A stretch of 64,000 nucleotides of DNA from Pirellula sp. SH-Sr6A (GTDB taxonomy: Bacteria > Planctomycetota > Planctomycetia > Pirellulales > Pirellulaceae), in NCBI RefSeq assembly GCF_001610875.1, contig NZ_CP011272.1:4507988-4571987 (forward strand), given 5' to 3'. Shown one piece after another: positions 1-8,973 of the stretch. Made by a program: the position numbers and the translations under genes. The notes below the pieces were generated by a model, which was not told the DNA's origin, did not search any database, and was given only the letters and a program-made list of their open reading frames with translations. Position 1 is the stretch's first letter; the number at the start of each line of letters is the position of its first letter.

Positions 1-219
1 CGCGATCGCAAGCCCCAGAAATACGAAGATAGTGCAAACCAATCGATCGACCGACGAAAACCAATCTCTCCAGAACCCGAGACCGATGATCAACGAGAGG
101 AGCATCAAGGCAAATGTCACGGAGTGGGCGATTAGGTTGGGCACGCCCCTCGGAGGAACCGCCGAGTGGGCCGGTTCGTTCGCTTGGCCCGGCCCCGAGG
201 CGTTTAGGTCAGAAGTCAT
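1..219 (-). CDS. Membrane protein, N-terminal part only (runs off left edge)
   Basis: Reading the minus strand from the ATG at 217-219 gives 73 codons with no stop before the window edge. The first 25 or so residues are polar and rich in Pro, Ala and Gly. Two hydrophobic stretches follow, at about residues 28-49 (containing TFALMLLSLIIGLGFW) and 60-73 (CTIFVFLGLAIA), separated by a short charged loop. That pattern suggests an inner-membrane protein with a cytoplasmic N-terminus. It is divergent to waaA, with about 115 bp between the starts. The family cannot be named from this fragment; a coding assignment is likely but not certain. Confidence 0.55.
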   Translation of the reverse strand, partial: MTSDLNASGPGQANEPAHSAVPPRGVPNLIAHSVTFALMLLSLIIGLGFWRDWFSSVDRLVCTIFVFLGLAIA

Positions 220-334
220 CAAAAATCTAACTCTCCAATCGAGCATGTGCACAAGTGCCACTTACGGAACGTTTCCGGTAAGGGCATCTTTTCGGACGCA
301 GCAGCAGAGAAAGCAATCAGCACGGTAATCGCTC

Positions 335-1675
335 ATGCACCTCGTCATCAATCTATTTTATCTGTTGTTTCTATTTTTCGTCAGCCCTTGGATTCTTTAT
401 CGCGCCATTCGTTACGGCCGTTACCGTCGCGGCTGGATGGAGAAGCTATTCGGTTTGGTTCCTCTCCATCATCCCACCACGCTCAAAAGCCCCGATTCTC
501 CAGGCAGAGTCTGGCTTCATGCGGTCAGTGTCGGCGAAGTCCAGCTGCTGCGCACCCTCGTGGCACGCTTCAAAAAAGAGCGGCCCGACCTGCAGTTGAT
601 CATCTCCTCGTCGACCGATAGTGGCTATACGTTGGCTCGTCAGTTGTTTTCGGACGAGCAAGTCATCTTCGCGCCGTTGGACTTCACCTGGGCGATCGCC
701 AATGCCTGGAAAAGGATCCGACCGAGTCTGGTTGTACTCATGGAGTTAGAATTGTGGCCCAATTGGCTTCGGCATGCCGAACGAGTGGACTGCCCCATCG
801 CCGTGGTCAACGGCCGACTCAGCGAAAACAGTTTCCGGGGCTACCTCCGCATTCGCCGCTGGATCGAACCCATGTTCCGTTCGCTCGACTGGGTTGGGGC
901 TCAAACGAAGCAATACGCGGAGCGCTTTTCACAGCTGGGCGCCCCCCCAGGAGTCGTGGAGGTTACCGGGAATCTGAAGTTCGATGGTGCCGAACCGAAT
1001 CGCATGGCGACCGAAGTTCTGGACCGACGGCGGTTGCTCGGTCTGTCGCCTCCCCCCTCAGCGGCTCAAGTGCAGACGTTTCTTTGGGTAGCCGGCAGTA
1101 CGCAGCATCCCGAGGAAGAGCTCGTGCTCCGCGCTTTCCAGAAGCTTGCACCGCGATTTCCGCAGCTGAAGCTTCTCTTGGTACCGAGACACCCCGAGCG
1201 ATTCGAGGAAGTCGCGCAGAAGGTCGCCGAATCCCCATTTTCTTGGGCGCGTCGCTCGGAGTGCCAGTCGACCGAGCCACCCGCCGATTGGCGAATCTTT
1301 TTGGGAGATACCGTCGGTGAATTGAGATGGTGGTGGGGGCTATCTGATGTCGCCTTCGTCGGGGGCAGCTTTGGAGATCGCGGGGGACAGAACATGATCG
1401 AGCCGTGTGCGTTCGGCGTTGCAACGTGCTTTGGCCCCAACACCAAAAACTTTGCAGATGTCGTCGAACTCTTGTTGAAAGAGGAAGCCTGTGTGCAGCT
1501 CCAACATCCCGACGACTTGGCCTCCTTCCTAGAACAAGTTCTCGTCGATTCCGCCCAGCGACAGGAGCTTGGCAGGCGAGCCCAATCGTCTGCGGCGGAG
1601 CACCGAGGAGCCATCGACCGAACCTGGCGAGGGCTCGCGAAGTTCCTCCCCCCCGCTATCCCCGACCGGTCCTAA
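335..1675 (+). CDS. waaA: 3-deoxy-D-manno-octulosonic acid (Kdo) transferase
   Basis: Transfers Kdo from CMP-Kdo to lipid A precursor at the cytoplasmic face of the inner membrane, so the organism probably makes an LPS-type outer membrane. The 446-residue product has the usual N-terminal membrane anchor (residues 3-20), then the family motif HAVSVGEV at 62-69, in which Glu68 is the expected catalytic base. The segment SSSTDSGY, the MELELWPN motif and a GT-B C-terminal half with GGSFGDRGGQNMIEP follow. Length is close to the family norm of about 420-430. The ATG at 335 precedes the hydrophobic anchor and is the natural start. speA follows 119 bp downstream on the same strand but is functionally unrelated. 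Confidence 0.93.
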   Translation: MHLVINLFYLLFLFFVSPWILYRAIRYGRYRRGWMEKLFGLVPLHHPTTLKSPDSPGRVWLHAVSVGEVQLLRTLVARFKKERPDLQLIISSSTDSGYTLARQLFSDEQVIFAPLDFTWAIANAWKRIRPSLVVLMELELWPNWLRHAERVDCPIAVVNGRLSENSFRGYLRIRRWIEPMFRSLDWVGAQTKQYAERFSQLGAPPGVVEVTGNLKFDGAEPNRMATEVLDRRRLLGLSPPPSAAQVQTFLWVAGSTQHPEEELVLRAFQKLAPRFPQLKLLLVPRHPERFEEVAQKVAESPFSWARRSECQSTEPPADWRIFLGDTVGELRWWWGLSDVAFVGGSFGDRGGQNMIEPCAFGVATCFGPNTKNFADVVELLLKEEACVQLQHPDDLASFLEQVLVDSAQRQELGRRAQSSAAEHRGAIDRTWRGLAKFLPPAIPDRS

Positions 1676-1794
1676 CATTAGAATCGGGTTCGACCTCGTC
1701 CCCGACTCTCCGCCCGATCTCTTCTCGTTGCTTTGATATCCGTCCCTGTTTCAGTGTCCCCCTTTCAGTGCTCTATACGGAAAGCCAATCGTTG

Positions 1795-3696
1795 ATGAAC
1801 GAACAAGTCTTGCAGCGCATCCAATCGATGTACGGAATTGAAAATTGGTCCGCCGGCTACTTCGATGTCAACGATCAAGGGAACATGATCGCGCGCCCGA
1901 GCAATCAAGACGATCGCTGGGTCGACTTGAAGAAAGTTCTCGATCACTTGGTGCATGAACAAAAGCTCCAATTGCCCATCCTGCTCCGTTTTCCCCAGAT
2001 CCTTTCCAATCAGCTCGAGATCTTGACGTCGGCTTACAAAGACGCGATCCAGCAATTCGATTACCGCGGCAAACACTTCCCAGTTTTTCCCATGAAGGTC
2101 AATCCTCGCCGCGAGGTGGTCGAAGAGTTCCTGAGGGACAGCGGGCGACTGCGCGTCGGGTTGGAATGTGGATCGAAAGCGGAACTCTACGCTGGGATCG
2201 CCCAAGAACAAATGCCCGAGACACTTCTTATCTGCAACGGCTTCAAAGACGAATCGTTCTGCCGTCTCGCATGCGTGGGTGTGCAAGCCGGCAAACGTGT
2301 CGTGATCGTCATCGAAAAGCTGAACGAACTGAAGATGCTCCTGCGAGTCGCTGCCGAGACAGGAGTCTGTCCTTCCATCGGTCTGCGAGTGAAGCTCTAC
2401 ACGCGTGGATCCGGTAAGTGGGCGAGCTCGGGTGGCGACTCTGCGAAGTTTGGTCTAACGACCTCGGAGATCATGGAGTGCGTGAAGCTGTTGAAAGAGT
2501 CAGGGCGGGAAGGTCATTTCAAATTGCTTCACTTCCACATCGGCTCTCAGATCACCGACATCAAGCGGGTGAAGAATGCGATGAAGGAAGCGGCTCGCGT
2601 TTACGCCAAAATCCATCAACTCGGACTCGATATCGAATACCTTGACATTGGCGGCGGGCTTGGAGTCGACTACGACGGCTCCAAGACACGATTTGAATCG
2701 TCGATGAACTACACCGTTCAGGAATTCGCAAACGATGTGGTCTACACCATCCAAGCCGTTTGCGACGAAGAGGAAGTCCCCCACCCGAATCTGGTCACCG
2801 AGAGCGGGCGGATGATGACCGCGTACCACACCATTCTCGTCGTCTCCATACGCGAAGAAATCGAAACCTTCGCCGACGATCAGCCGGAAGTGGAAATCGA
2901 CGAGGATGATCCACAAGTCATCACCGAGCTGAAATGGCTTTGCGATGACATCAATGGCAAGAACTATCTCGAGTACTACCACGATGCGATCGAACACAAG
3001 GATGAACTGCACACCCAGTTCAATCTGGGGCTGATCTCGCTCGAAGACCGAGCGAAGGGGGAGGTCCTTTATTGGGAAGTCTGCGCGCGAGCGCTAAAGG
3101 AATCCGAACAAGCCCGTGTACCGCATGAGGAATTCGAAGAAGTCAAACGGGTACTCGCCGCAAAATACCTTTGCAATTTTTCCCTCTTCCGCTCGGCTCC
3201 CGACTCGTGGGCCATCGGACAACTCTTTCCGATCGTCCCCATCCATCGCCTGCACGAAAGCCGATTGGACTTCGCAACCCTCGTCGATGTGACGTGTGAT
3301 TCCGATGGAAAGATCGACAAGTTCGTCGACTTGAAGGATGTCAAAGAAACATTGGAACTGCCGGAGTGGAAAGAGAACGAAGACTACTATCTCGGTCTGT
3401 TCCTCGTCGGTGCCTACCAAGAAGTGATGGGTTCCTACCACAATCTCTTCGGGGTTCCAAACGAGGCCCAGGTGATCATGGACGGCGCGGACCAGTTCCG
3501 GATCGCCAAAATTGTACCCGGCAGTCGAATCAGCGACATGGTGAGCTTCGCCCATTACGACGCGCAAACGCTGCAGAGCCAGCTCGCTGCGAAAATTCAA
3601 GAGAGGGTGGAGGCGGGGTGCCTCGACCCAGCAACCGGCGAGGCTCTTTTGGAGCAATATCGGGCTGCAGCCTCTTGGAATACCTACCTCGATTAG
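1795..3696 (+). CDS. speA: Biosynthetic arginine decarboxylase
   Basis: PLP-dependent decarboxylation of arginine to agmatine, the entry to polyamine synthesis. The open frame extends upstream to 1405 but lies over the end of waaA there. The ATG at 1795 (MNEQVLQRIQ) gives a 633-residue protein of typical SpeA length beginning just before the conserved SAGYFDVN segment. Visible family features: PMKVNP with the PLP lysine at about residue 101, the barrel motif LLHFHIGSQ, the phosphate-binding glycine run LDIGGGLGVDYDG, and the C-terminal APDSWAIGQLFPI and PIHRL segments typical of the SpeA class rather than of ornithine or diaminopimelate decarboxylases. No partner such as agmatinase (speB) is visible nearby. 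Confidence 0.95.
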   Translation: MNEQVLQRIQSMYGIENWSAGYFDVNDQGNMIARPSNQDDRWVDLKKVLDHLVHEQKLQLPILLRFPQILSNQLEILTSAYKDAIQQFDYRGKHFPVFPMKVNPRREVVEEFLRDSGRLRVGLECGSKAELYAGIAQEQMPETLLICNGFKDESFCRLACVGVQAGKRVVIVIEKLNELKMLLRVAAETGVCPSIGLRVKLYTRGSGKWASSGGDSAKFGLTTSEIMECVKLLKESGREGHFKLLHFHIGSQITDIKRVKNAMKEAARVYAKIHQLGLDIEYLDIGGGLGVDYDGSKTRFESSMNYTVQEFANDVVYTIQAVCDEEEVPHPNLVTESGRMMTAYHTILVVSIREEIETFADDQPEVEIDEDDPQVITELKWLCDDINGKNYLEYYHDAIEHKDELHTQFNLGLISLEDRAKGEVLYWEVCARALKESEQARVPHEEFEEVKRVLAAKYLCNFSLFRSAPDSWAIGQLFPIVPIHRLHESRLDFATLVDVTCDSDGKIDKFVDLKDVKETLELPEWKENEDYYLGLFLVGAYQEVMGSYHNLFGVPNEAQVIMDGADQFRIAKIVPGSRISDMVSFAHYDAQTLQSQLAAKIQERVEAGCLDPATGEALLEQYRAAASWNTYLD

Positions 3697-4218
3697 CCGA
3701 TTAACGACGTGCCAGGGAGCCGGCATTCCCCCCTTATCGGACCGCCGGAAAAAAAGTTTTCCGCAACTGTCGTCGATCAGAACACATTCCTTTGTGGCAT
3801 CAACTCCCACCAAAAGAGGGGTGTCAGGTTGTCGCGCAAGTGACGGGAGTGCCAAACTTTAGCGGTTTTGTCGGGTTCCTAGCCCCTGGATGGCGCGAAA
3901 AGCGGGAATGCGACCAAATGACGCGACCTGATATCAACCCGATGTCGATGCTAGCATTCACCGGGCCGCTCCAAGTAGTTGCACGAGCGAGGTGGAGCCC
4001 TATACTGGCTCGCCTTATCGGAGCCGGCGCAGATTGCCTAACCCGCAAAGTTTGACACTAGTCATTCCTTTGATCCTACTCCCTTGACCTCGCGGTTTAG
4101 GTTGTGCCGGCATGAAAACCTTGTAGCGCGTCCAACCGAGGATGGGGTGGACGGCGGAATGGATTTCGCGGCTCAAGCGTAGATTGTTACTTGTCCTTAC
4201 CAAGGAAAGGGGTCCGCG
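3697..4218. other. Intergenic region without a recognisable gene
   Basis: About 520 bp between speA and the thioredoxin-fold gene. A small A/T-cored hairpin sits at 3746-3763 (CGGAAAA pairing with TTTTCCG) and could act as a weak end signal for speA. No open frame here looks like a protein and no known riboswitch was recognised. The last part must hold the promoter of the downstream gene, but no confident -35/-10 pair was found. Confidence 0.5.
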
Positions 4219-4653
4219 ATGTTGCGTTTTGCAGCATTGATGATTTTTGCTTTTTTGGACGGCTCTTCGTCCACAGCGCCCGCAGTCACGAGCTCGAAGG
4301 AACAGCCGCTTCCGTATGAGGTGGCCTACAAGAAGGCTCAAGACGAAAAGAAACCGCTCGTGGTGTTGGTCGGTGCCGATTGGTGCGCGGCTTGCAAATC
4401 CATGAAGTCGAACACGATCGTCCCGATGAGCCAATCGGGACAGCTCAAAGAGGTCATCTACACGCAGGTCGACAAAGACGCGCAGCCGGAGCTGGCTTCT
4501 CAGGTCATGCAAGGGAACACCCTTCCACAAATCGTTGTCTTTTGCCAAGACGATAAGGGTTGGAAGCGATTTTCCTTAACCGGCATGCAAACCGAGAGGC
4601 GTGTGAAGGAGCTGATCGGAAAAGCGATCGAGATTCTTCCAAAGAGGCGTTAG
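4219..4653 (+). CDS. Thioredoxin-fold protein with a CxxC motif
   Basis: A 144-residue protein with a hydrophobic N-terminus (residues 3-13) that may be a short signal or anchor, followed by a thioredoxin-like domain. The active-site motif is WCAAC with Cys56 and Cys59, preceded by the strand KPLVVLVGAD; the cis-Pro loop is GNTLPQIVVF. This resembles planctomycete thioredoxin_7-type proteins that act in disulfide reduction or cytochrome biogenesis in the cell envelope. A purine-rich stretch (AAGGAAAGGGG) lies just ahead of the ATG and supports this start. Substrate unknown; no partner gene is evident beside it. Confidence 0.8.
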   Translation: MLRFAALMIFAFLDGSSSTAPAVTSSKEQPLPYEVAYKKAQDEKKPLVVLVGADWCAACKSMKSNTIVPMSQSGQLKEVIYTQVDKDAQPELASQVMQGNTLPQIVVFCQDDKGWKRFSLTGMQTERRVKELIGKAIEILPKRR

Positions 4654-4750
4654 TCAGCCTTTCCCGCCGTGGTAAAACAATCTTTCGAGGCATTCACTTG
4701 GGTGGATGCCTTGATTGATTTAAGGACTTCCACCTCCACGAATTTTTTCC

Positions 4751-5632
4751 ATGGCGAATCCCTTTAGCGACTTCCAGTCCGTCGTCCGCGAGAACCAATC
4801 GCTGGCCCCTTTTACATGGCTTCAGATCGGCGGCCCCACTCGGTACCTTGTTGAACCCAACGAAATCGACGAGTTGGCTGCCATCACCGCGATTTGTCTG
4901 GAGCAAGGAATTCCTGTTCGCGTTTTGGGAGGGGGTTCCAATCTGCTCGTCCGCGAGTCAGGGGTAGCGGGTGCAACGTTGTCCTTCAGCTCTCCCGTCT
5001 TTACCGGCATCCGCCGCGACGGGGATCGGGTCATCTGCGGCAGCGGCGTCAAGCTTTCTCATTTGATCACCTACGCCGTGGGGCAGGGCCTCGGGGGCCT
5101 GGAACACTTGGTCGCCATTCCTGGCACGGTCGGAGGAGCGATTCGCGGTAACGCGGGGACCGAGGACGGTGCGATCGGCCAAGTCGTTCACTCGGCCCGG
5201 ATTTTGACCAAGGATGGCTCGATTATCGACGCCAAAGCCGAGGAACTAGCGTTGACCCACCGGGCCAGTGGGATGGACGGAATCGCGCTCGTCGAAGTCA
5301 CGTTCGCACTGACCCCGGGCGACCCTGCTGCCCTCACCAAACGGGAGCAAACCTTCTGGATTCTCAAGCGTCGCAAGCAGCCGAGTTTTCCTGAGCGAAC
5401 GGCCCTCGCCTTCATCGATCCCGTTGGAAACCAGGCTGCGGATCTCGTCCAGCAAGCCGGTTTGTCGGGCGTCTCCGAGGGAGCGGTCCGGATGAGTTCC
5501 ACCTACCCCAATTTCATCATTGCTAGCACTGGTGCTACGAGTTCCCAAGTCCTCACTTTGCTAGAGAGAGTTCGAACAGGAGTGCAGGATCGGAGCGGAG
5601 TGCAGTTGCAATTCCATCTGCAGATTTGGTAA
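4751..5632 (+). CDS. murB: MurB-like FAD protein lacking the catalytic Ser and Glu
   Basis: MurB reduces UDP-GlcNAc-enolpyruvate to UDP-MurNAc in peptidoglycan precursor synthesis. This 293-residue protein has the FAD-binding half well conserved: RVLGGGSNLLV (57-67), the GLGGLEHLVAIPGTVGGA stretch (113-130) and GNAG (133-136). The MurB C-terminal domain is recognisable (AADLVQQAGLSG, then YPNFIIAS). By eye alignment, however, the family's proton-donor Ser/Cys in the G-S-x-F-K-N-P motif is replaced: here the motif reads ALAFIDP, with Leu219 at that position. The C-terminal catalytic Glu of the LEPE motif is also replaced (LQFH, His289). It is followed 45 bp later by an FtsQ-like gene, the dcw-cluster order. 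It may be a divergent enzyme or a catalytically dead paralogue. Confidence 0.82.
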   Translation: MANPFSDFQSVVRENQSLAPFTWLQIGGPTRYLVEPNEIDELAAITAICLEQGIPVRVLGGGSNLLVRESGVAGATLSFSSPVFTGIRRDGDRVICGSGVKLSHLITYAVGQGLGGLEHLVAIPGTVGGAIRGNAGTEDGAIGQVVHSARILTKDGSIIDAKAEELALTHRASGMDGIALVEVTFALTPGDPAALTKREQTFWILKRRKQPSFPERTALAFIDPVGNQAADLVQQAGLSGVSEGAVRMSSTYPNFIIASTGATSSQVLTLLERVRTGVQDRSGVQLQFHLQIW

Positions 5633-5677
5633 AGATACGCCGTTTGGGAAATTCCACTTCAAGGATGGACTCTGCCG

Positions 5678-6574
5678 ATGGCTTCTGCTGAAGTCAACCC
5701 ACCAAGCTCCACGCAACCCGTTTTCTGGGCTCATCTGCTGCAATGGATTCGGTCGATTCCACGATCGGCTATCTTGAGCATGATCGGCCCGTCGTTGCTT
5801 TTGGTTCTCGGTTACTTCGGATGGCGGTTCTATGGTGCCAAGCACTACGACGCTGCCTTCTACGGAATCGACAAGGCAAACATTGTCATCAATAACCAAC
5901 CGGCTTGGTTGAAGTCCTCGATCGTCGATCAAGTCTACGCGGACAGCGGCATTGGAAAGCTGTCGATGCTCGATAGCCAGACACCCGCCATGATTGCCCG
6001 AGCGTTTGACGCCCACCCCGCCATTCGCAAAACCCATCGCGTCGAGCCTCGCGCGGGAGGGCAAGTCGTCGTATCGGTGGAATATAGGATTCCCGTTGGG
6101 ATGGTGCACCTTCCGGCGGACACATCCGATGAGACCGGAAATGCCAGCCCCCGTTGGTTACCCATCGACGGCGAAGGGGTCTTGTTGCCAACTGTCGGAT
6201 TCTTTGAGAAGGAAGATGTTCTCAACTATATCCACATCTTCGCGAGCAATCTGAATCTCGACATGCAACGAAGAGTGGGAACACCTTTCGGGGATCCGAA
6301 AGTCGAGGACGCAGCCAAACTCTGCGCCCTATTGGCCTCGATTCGCGAGCAAGCGAAGATTGTCGCCGTGTATGTCCACCCCGCACATGTGGTCGAAAAG
6401 ACGCGTTGGCTGCTAGAGATTGAAACCCAGGGTGGCCCTCGCATCCTCTGGGGCAGTGCCCCCGGCATGGAATCGATTCACGAACCCAACTTTCGCGACA
6501 AATACTCGCGACTGAAAGACATCGCTTCCAGTCGAGAGGAATGGAGCAAGGGGAAGATCGACCTCAGCAAGTAG
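5678..6574 (+). CDS. FtsQ/DivIB-like single-pass POTRA protein
   Basis: A 298-residue bitopic protein: a polar N-terminal tail, one transmembrane segment at about 31-50, then a large periplasmic part. Residues 66-140 fit a POTRA-type pattern: an initial strand KANIVIN, a helix around VDQVYADSG, the helix TPAMIARAFDAHPAI, and a closing strand VVVSVEYRIPVGMV, matching the FtsQ scheme in which a conserved 'R-x-P-x-A' ending follows the POTRA fold. A segment like the FtsQ beta domain follows (PIDGEGVLLP, 'D-x-x-G-x-x-L/F'). The position directly after a MurB-like gene is the classical murB-ftsQ order. No ftsA or ftsZ follows. Similarity is weak and judged by pattern only. Confidence 0.6.
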   Translation: MASAEVNPPSSTQPVFWAHLLQWIRSIPRSAILSMIGPSLLLVLGYFGWRFYGAKHYDAAFYGIDKANIVINNQPAWLKSSIVDQVYADSGIGKLSMLDSQTPAMIARAFDAHPAIRKTHRVEPRAGGQVVVSVEYRIPVGMVHLPADTSDETGNASPRWLPIDGEGVLLPTVGFFEKEDVLNYIHIFASNLNLDMQRRVGTPFGDPKVEDAAKLCALLASIREQAKIVAVYVHPAHVVEKTRWLLEIETQGGPRILWGSAPGMESIHEPNFRDKYSRLKDIASSREEWSKGKIDLSK

Positions 6575-6731
6575 CCCTCGGAAAGGCTACGACCAAATTA
6601 GCTTCTGCGGTCCCGGGGACACGAATCCCCCTAAGCGCTTCGACTCATTGGAATATTCGGATCGGACGTGTTACCATGCGTCTCCCATCGAGCCCGCCCC
6701 TCGATCCCACCACCGATTCATCGAGTGTTCC

Positions 6732-7511
6732 ATGGAAACCGTTGCTGACAGCATTTACAACTATCCCGTCTACTACGATCTCATTTTCGCCAGCGACTGG
6801 AGCGCGGAGTTTAAGTTTTTGGAAGCTGCTTTCGAGAAGCATGTGTCCAAGAAAACCAAGAGAGTTCTCGAGCCGGCATGCGGCACCGGGAGACTTCTGT
6901 TTCGCATGGCCAAGTCGGGGTATGACGCGGCCGGACTGGATCTCAACGAAAAAGCCATCGAGTACTGCAACAAAAGGCTCGTGCGCCACGGTTTGAAGCC
7001 CACCGCCTTTGTCGCCGACATGTGCGACTTCACCGTCAAACGCCCTTATGACGCCGCGTTCAACACGATCAACTCCTTTCGGCATTTGGCCACTGAAAAG
7101 CAAGCGGTTGCCCATTTTCAAGCGATGGCGGCAGCCGTTAGGCCGGGTGGCATCTATGCGTTGGGATTTCATTTAACCCCGCTGAAAGGGCCCCAAACCG
7201 ACGAAGAACGTTGGAGCGCTCGCAAAGGAAACTTGGTCATCAACACCGCCATGTGGGCGCGCGATAAAGATCGCGCCAAACGGATGGAGCGTTACAACAT
7301 TCGATTCGACATCTATCGACCCTCGAGCTCGATGCGAATCGACGATTGTTTGGAGTTGCGGAGCTATACCTTTCGCCAGTTCGCCAATACGATCAAGAAA
7401 GTCCCGGAATGGACGATCGAGGAAGCCTACGATTTCCGGTATGACATCGACGAACCGATTGAAATCGACAGCGAGACCGAGGACGTCGTCTACATTCTCA
7501 AACGCGTGTGA
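6732..7511 (+). CDS. Class I SAM-dependent methyltransferase
   Basis: A 259-residue methyltransferase starting at METVADSIYN. The ATG at 6732 is preferred over an upstream in-frame ATG because the 28 extra residues are not protein-like. Motif I is VLEPACGTGRLLFRMA, followed by the acidic strand end AAGLDLNEKAIEYC (motif II) and the post-I acidic motif VADMCDF; the substrate segment NTINSFRHL and the later strand GGIYALGFHL complete the Rossmann-type fold. The substrate cannot be told; similar proteins are annotated simply as methyltransferase domain proteins. It precedes the ketoacyl synthase by 77 bp with a possible terminator between, so co-transcription is uncertain. Confidence 0.8.
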   Translation: METVADSIYNYPVYYDLIFASDWSAEFKFLEAAFEKHVSKKTKRVLEPACGTGRLLFRMAKSGYDAAGLDLNEKAIEYCNKRLVRHGLKPTAFVADMCDFTVKRPYDAAFNTINSFRHLATEKQAVAHFQAMAAAVRPGGIYALGFHLTPLKGPQTDEERWSARKGNLVINTAMWARDKDRAKRMERYNIRFDIYRPSSSMRIDDCLELRSYTFRQFANTIKKVPEWTIEEAYDFRYDIDEPIEIDSETEDVVYILKRV

Positions 7512-7525
7512 TCCTTGAAAGAACC

Positions 7526-7556
7526 AGGGGCCGCTGGTAGTTTGCTAGCCCCTTTT
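7526..7556 (+). terminator. Possible intrinsic terminator after the methyltransferase
   Basis: AGGGGC (7526-7531) can pair with GCCCCT (7548-7553), followed by a short T run. The loop is long (16 nt) and the stem short, so this is a weak candidate. Confidence 0.35.
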
Positions 7557-7588
7557 CAGCCTTCAGCCTCTTAATTCCTGTCATCTGC

Positions 7589-8848
7589 ATGCAACCCATC
7601 GATCGCACAAGCCAATTACCCGACTCCCAGCGAGTGGTCATGACCGCGGTGGGGCTAACCTCCCCCAACGGAAACGATTTGGAGTCCTATCGCGAAGCGT
7701 TGCTACAGGGAAAGAGCGGCGTTCGGAACTACAACATCCGCTATGTGGGGGACACCTTTGCCGGCGTCTGCGAATTCGAGGCTACCAAATACCAAAGCAA
7801 ACGAGACATCCGACGCGGGACTCGAGCGGGTACCGTCGGAATTTGGGCGGCATCCGAGGCGGTCGCCCGCAGCGGTCTCGATTGGAGCAACGTCGATAAA
7901 TCGCGCGTTGGGATCTATATCGGAGTGACCGAACACGGAAATGTCGAAACGGAAAACGAAATCTACAACATCAAGGGTTTCGATTACGACACCACCTACT
8001 GGTCGCACCACCACAACCCTAGGACCGTGGCCAACAATCCTGCCGGCGAGATCGCGCTCAACATGGGAATCACCGGCCCGCACTACACCATCGGAGCGGC
8101 TTGCGCCGCCGGGAACGCAGGAATCATCCAAGGTGTCCAAATGCTCCGCCTCGGAGAATGCGATCTCGCCATAGCAGGTGGAGTCTCGGAAAGCATCCAT
8201 ACGTTCGGCATCTTTGCCTCGTTCAAATCGCAAGGGGCGTTGGCGAGCCATCCTGACCCGACCAAGGCGTCGCGCCCCTTTGACGTCGACCGCAACGGAA
8301 TCGTCGTCTCCGAAGGTGCTTGCATCTTTGTCCTGGAAAGACTCTCCGACGCGAAAGCGCGATCCGCGAACATCATCGCGGAGATTGTCTCCTATGCCAT
8401 CAACACCGACGCCACCGATTTTGTCCTCCCCAACCCCGAGCGGCAGGCGCAATGCGTCAAGCTGGCTCTCGACCGCGGAGGACTCGAACCTAACCACATC
8501 GACATCGTGAGCACCCACGCAACCGGCACCAATAGTGGAGATGCACAAGAAGTCCAAGCGCTGCGAGCCGTTTTCGGCGATTGTACGAAAGTAAATTTCA
8601 ACAACACCAAGAGCTTTATTGGGCACACGATGGGGGCCGCAGGAGCCCTCGAACTCGCAGGAAACTTGCCTTCCTTCCGCGACGGGGTTTGCCACGCCAC
8701 CATAAATGTGGACAATCTAGATGAAACCTGCGCGATCCCCGGTTTGGTCCTCAACCAACCTAAAGAGCTGGGTCGAGTCGACTACATTCTCAACAACTCC
8801 TTCGGGATGTTGGGCATCAACTCTGTTTTGATCGTTCGCCGGTTTTAA
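7589..8848 (+). CDS. Beta-ketoacyl-ACP synthase (KAS II/FabF-like)
   Basis: Condensing enzyme joining acyl and malonyl units on an acyl carrier protein. The 419-residue protein carries the full thiolase-fold triad: nucleophile Cys172 in GAACAAGNAG, His310 in STHATGTNSGD and His346 in SFIGHTMGAAGALE. The FabF signature SRPFDVDRNGIVVSEGA is also present. It is divergent from housekeeping FabF in the N-terminal half, with an unusual His-rich stretch (SHHHNPRTVANN) before the nucleophile. An acyl carrier protein gene follows 125 bp downstream, so the pair may form a dedicated condensation module rather than the main fatty acid synthase. No ketoreductase or dehydratase is visible. Confidence 0.9.
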   Translation: MQPIDRTSQLPDSQRVVMTAVGLTSPNGNDLESYREALLQGKSGVRNYNIRYVGDTFAGVCEFEATKYQSKRDIRRGTRAGTVGIWAASEAVARSGLDWSNVDKSRVGIYIGVTEHGNVETENEIYNIKGFDYDTTYWSHHHNPRTVANNPAGEIALNMGITGPHYTIGAACAAGNAGIIQGVQMLRLGECDLAIAGGVSESIHTFGIFASFKSQGALASHPDPTKASRPFDVDRNGIVVSEGACIFVLERLSDAKARSANIIAEIVSYAINTDATDFVLPNPERQAQCVKLALDRGGLEPNHIDIVSTHATGTNSGDAQEVQALRAVFGDCTKVNFNNTKSFIGHTMGAAGALELAGNLPSFRDGVCHATINVDNLDETCAIPGLVLNQPKELGRVDYILNNSFGMLGINSVLIVRRF

Positions 8849-8973
8849 GCTCGAACCCGAGTTCCTCCCATACCCCTGGCACTGCATCGATGGTGCGCCC
8901 TCGGCGGGTGGGCGGCACATAGTAGCTTGTATTTGTAGACCCCGTTGAAATTGCACGAGGAGAAAAGGTTTCC

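Noticed and set aside
1405-1794. Upstream extension of the arginine decarboxylase frame
   Set aside because: It overlaps the end of waaA and its residues are not SpeA-like; ATG at 1795 gives the normal N-terminus.
7703-8695. Long open frame opposite the ketoacyl synthase
   Set aside because: A mirror of a strongly conserved gene with intact catalytic motifs on the plus strand.
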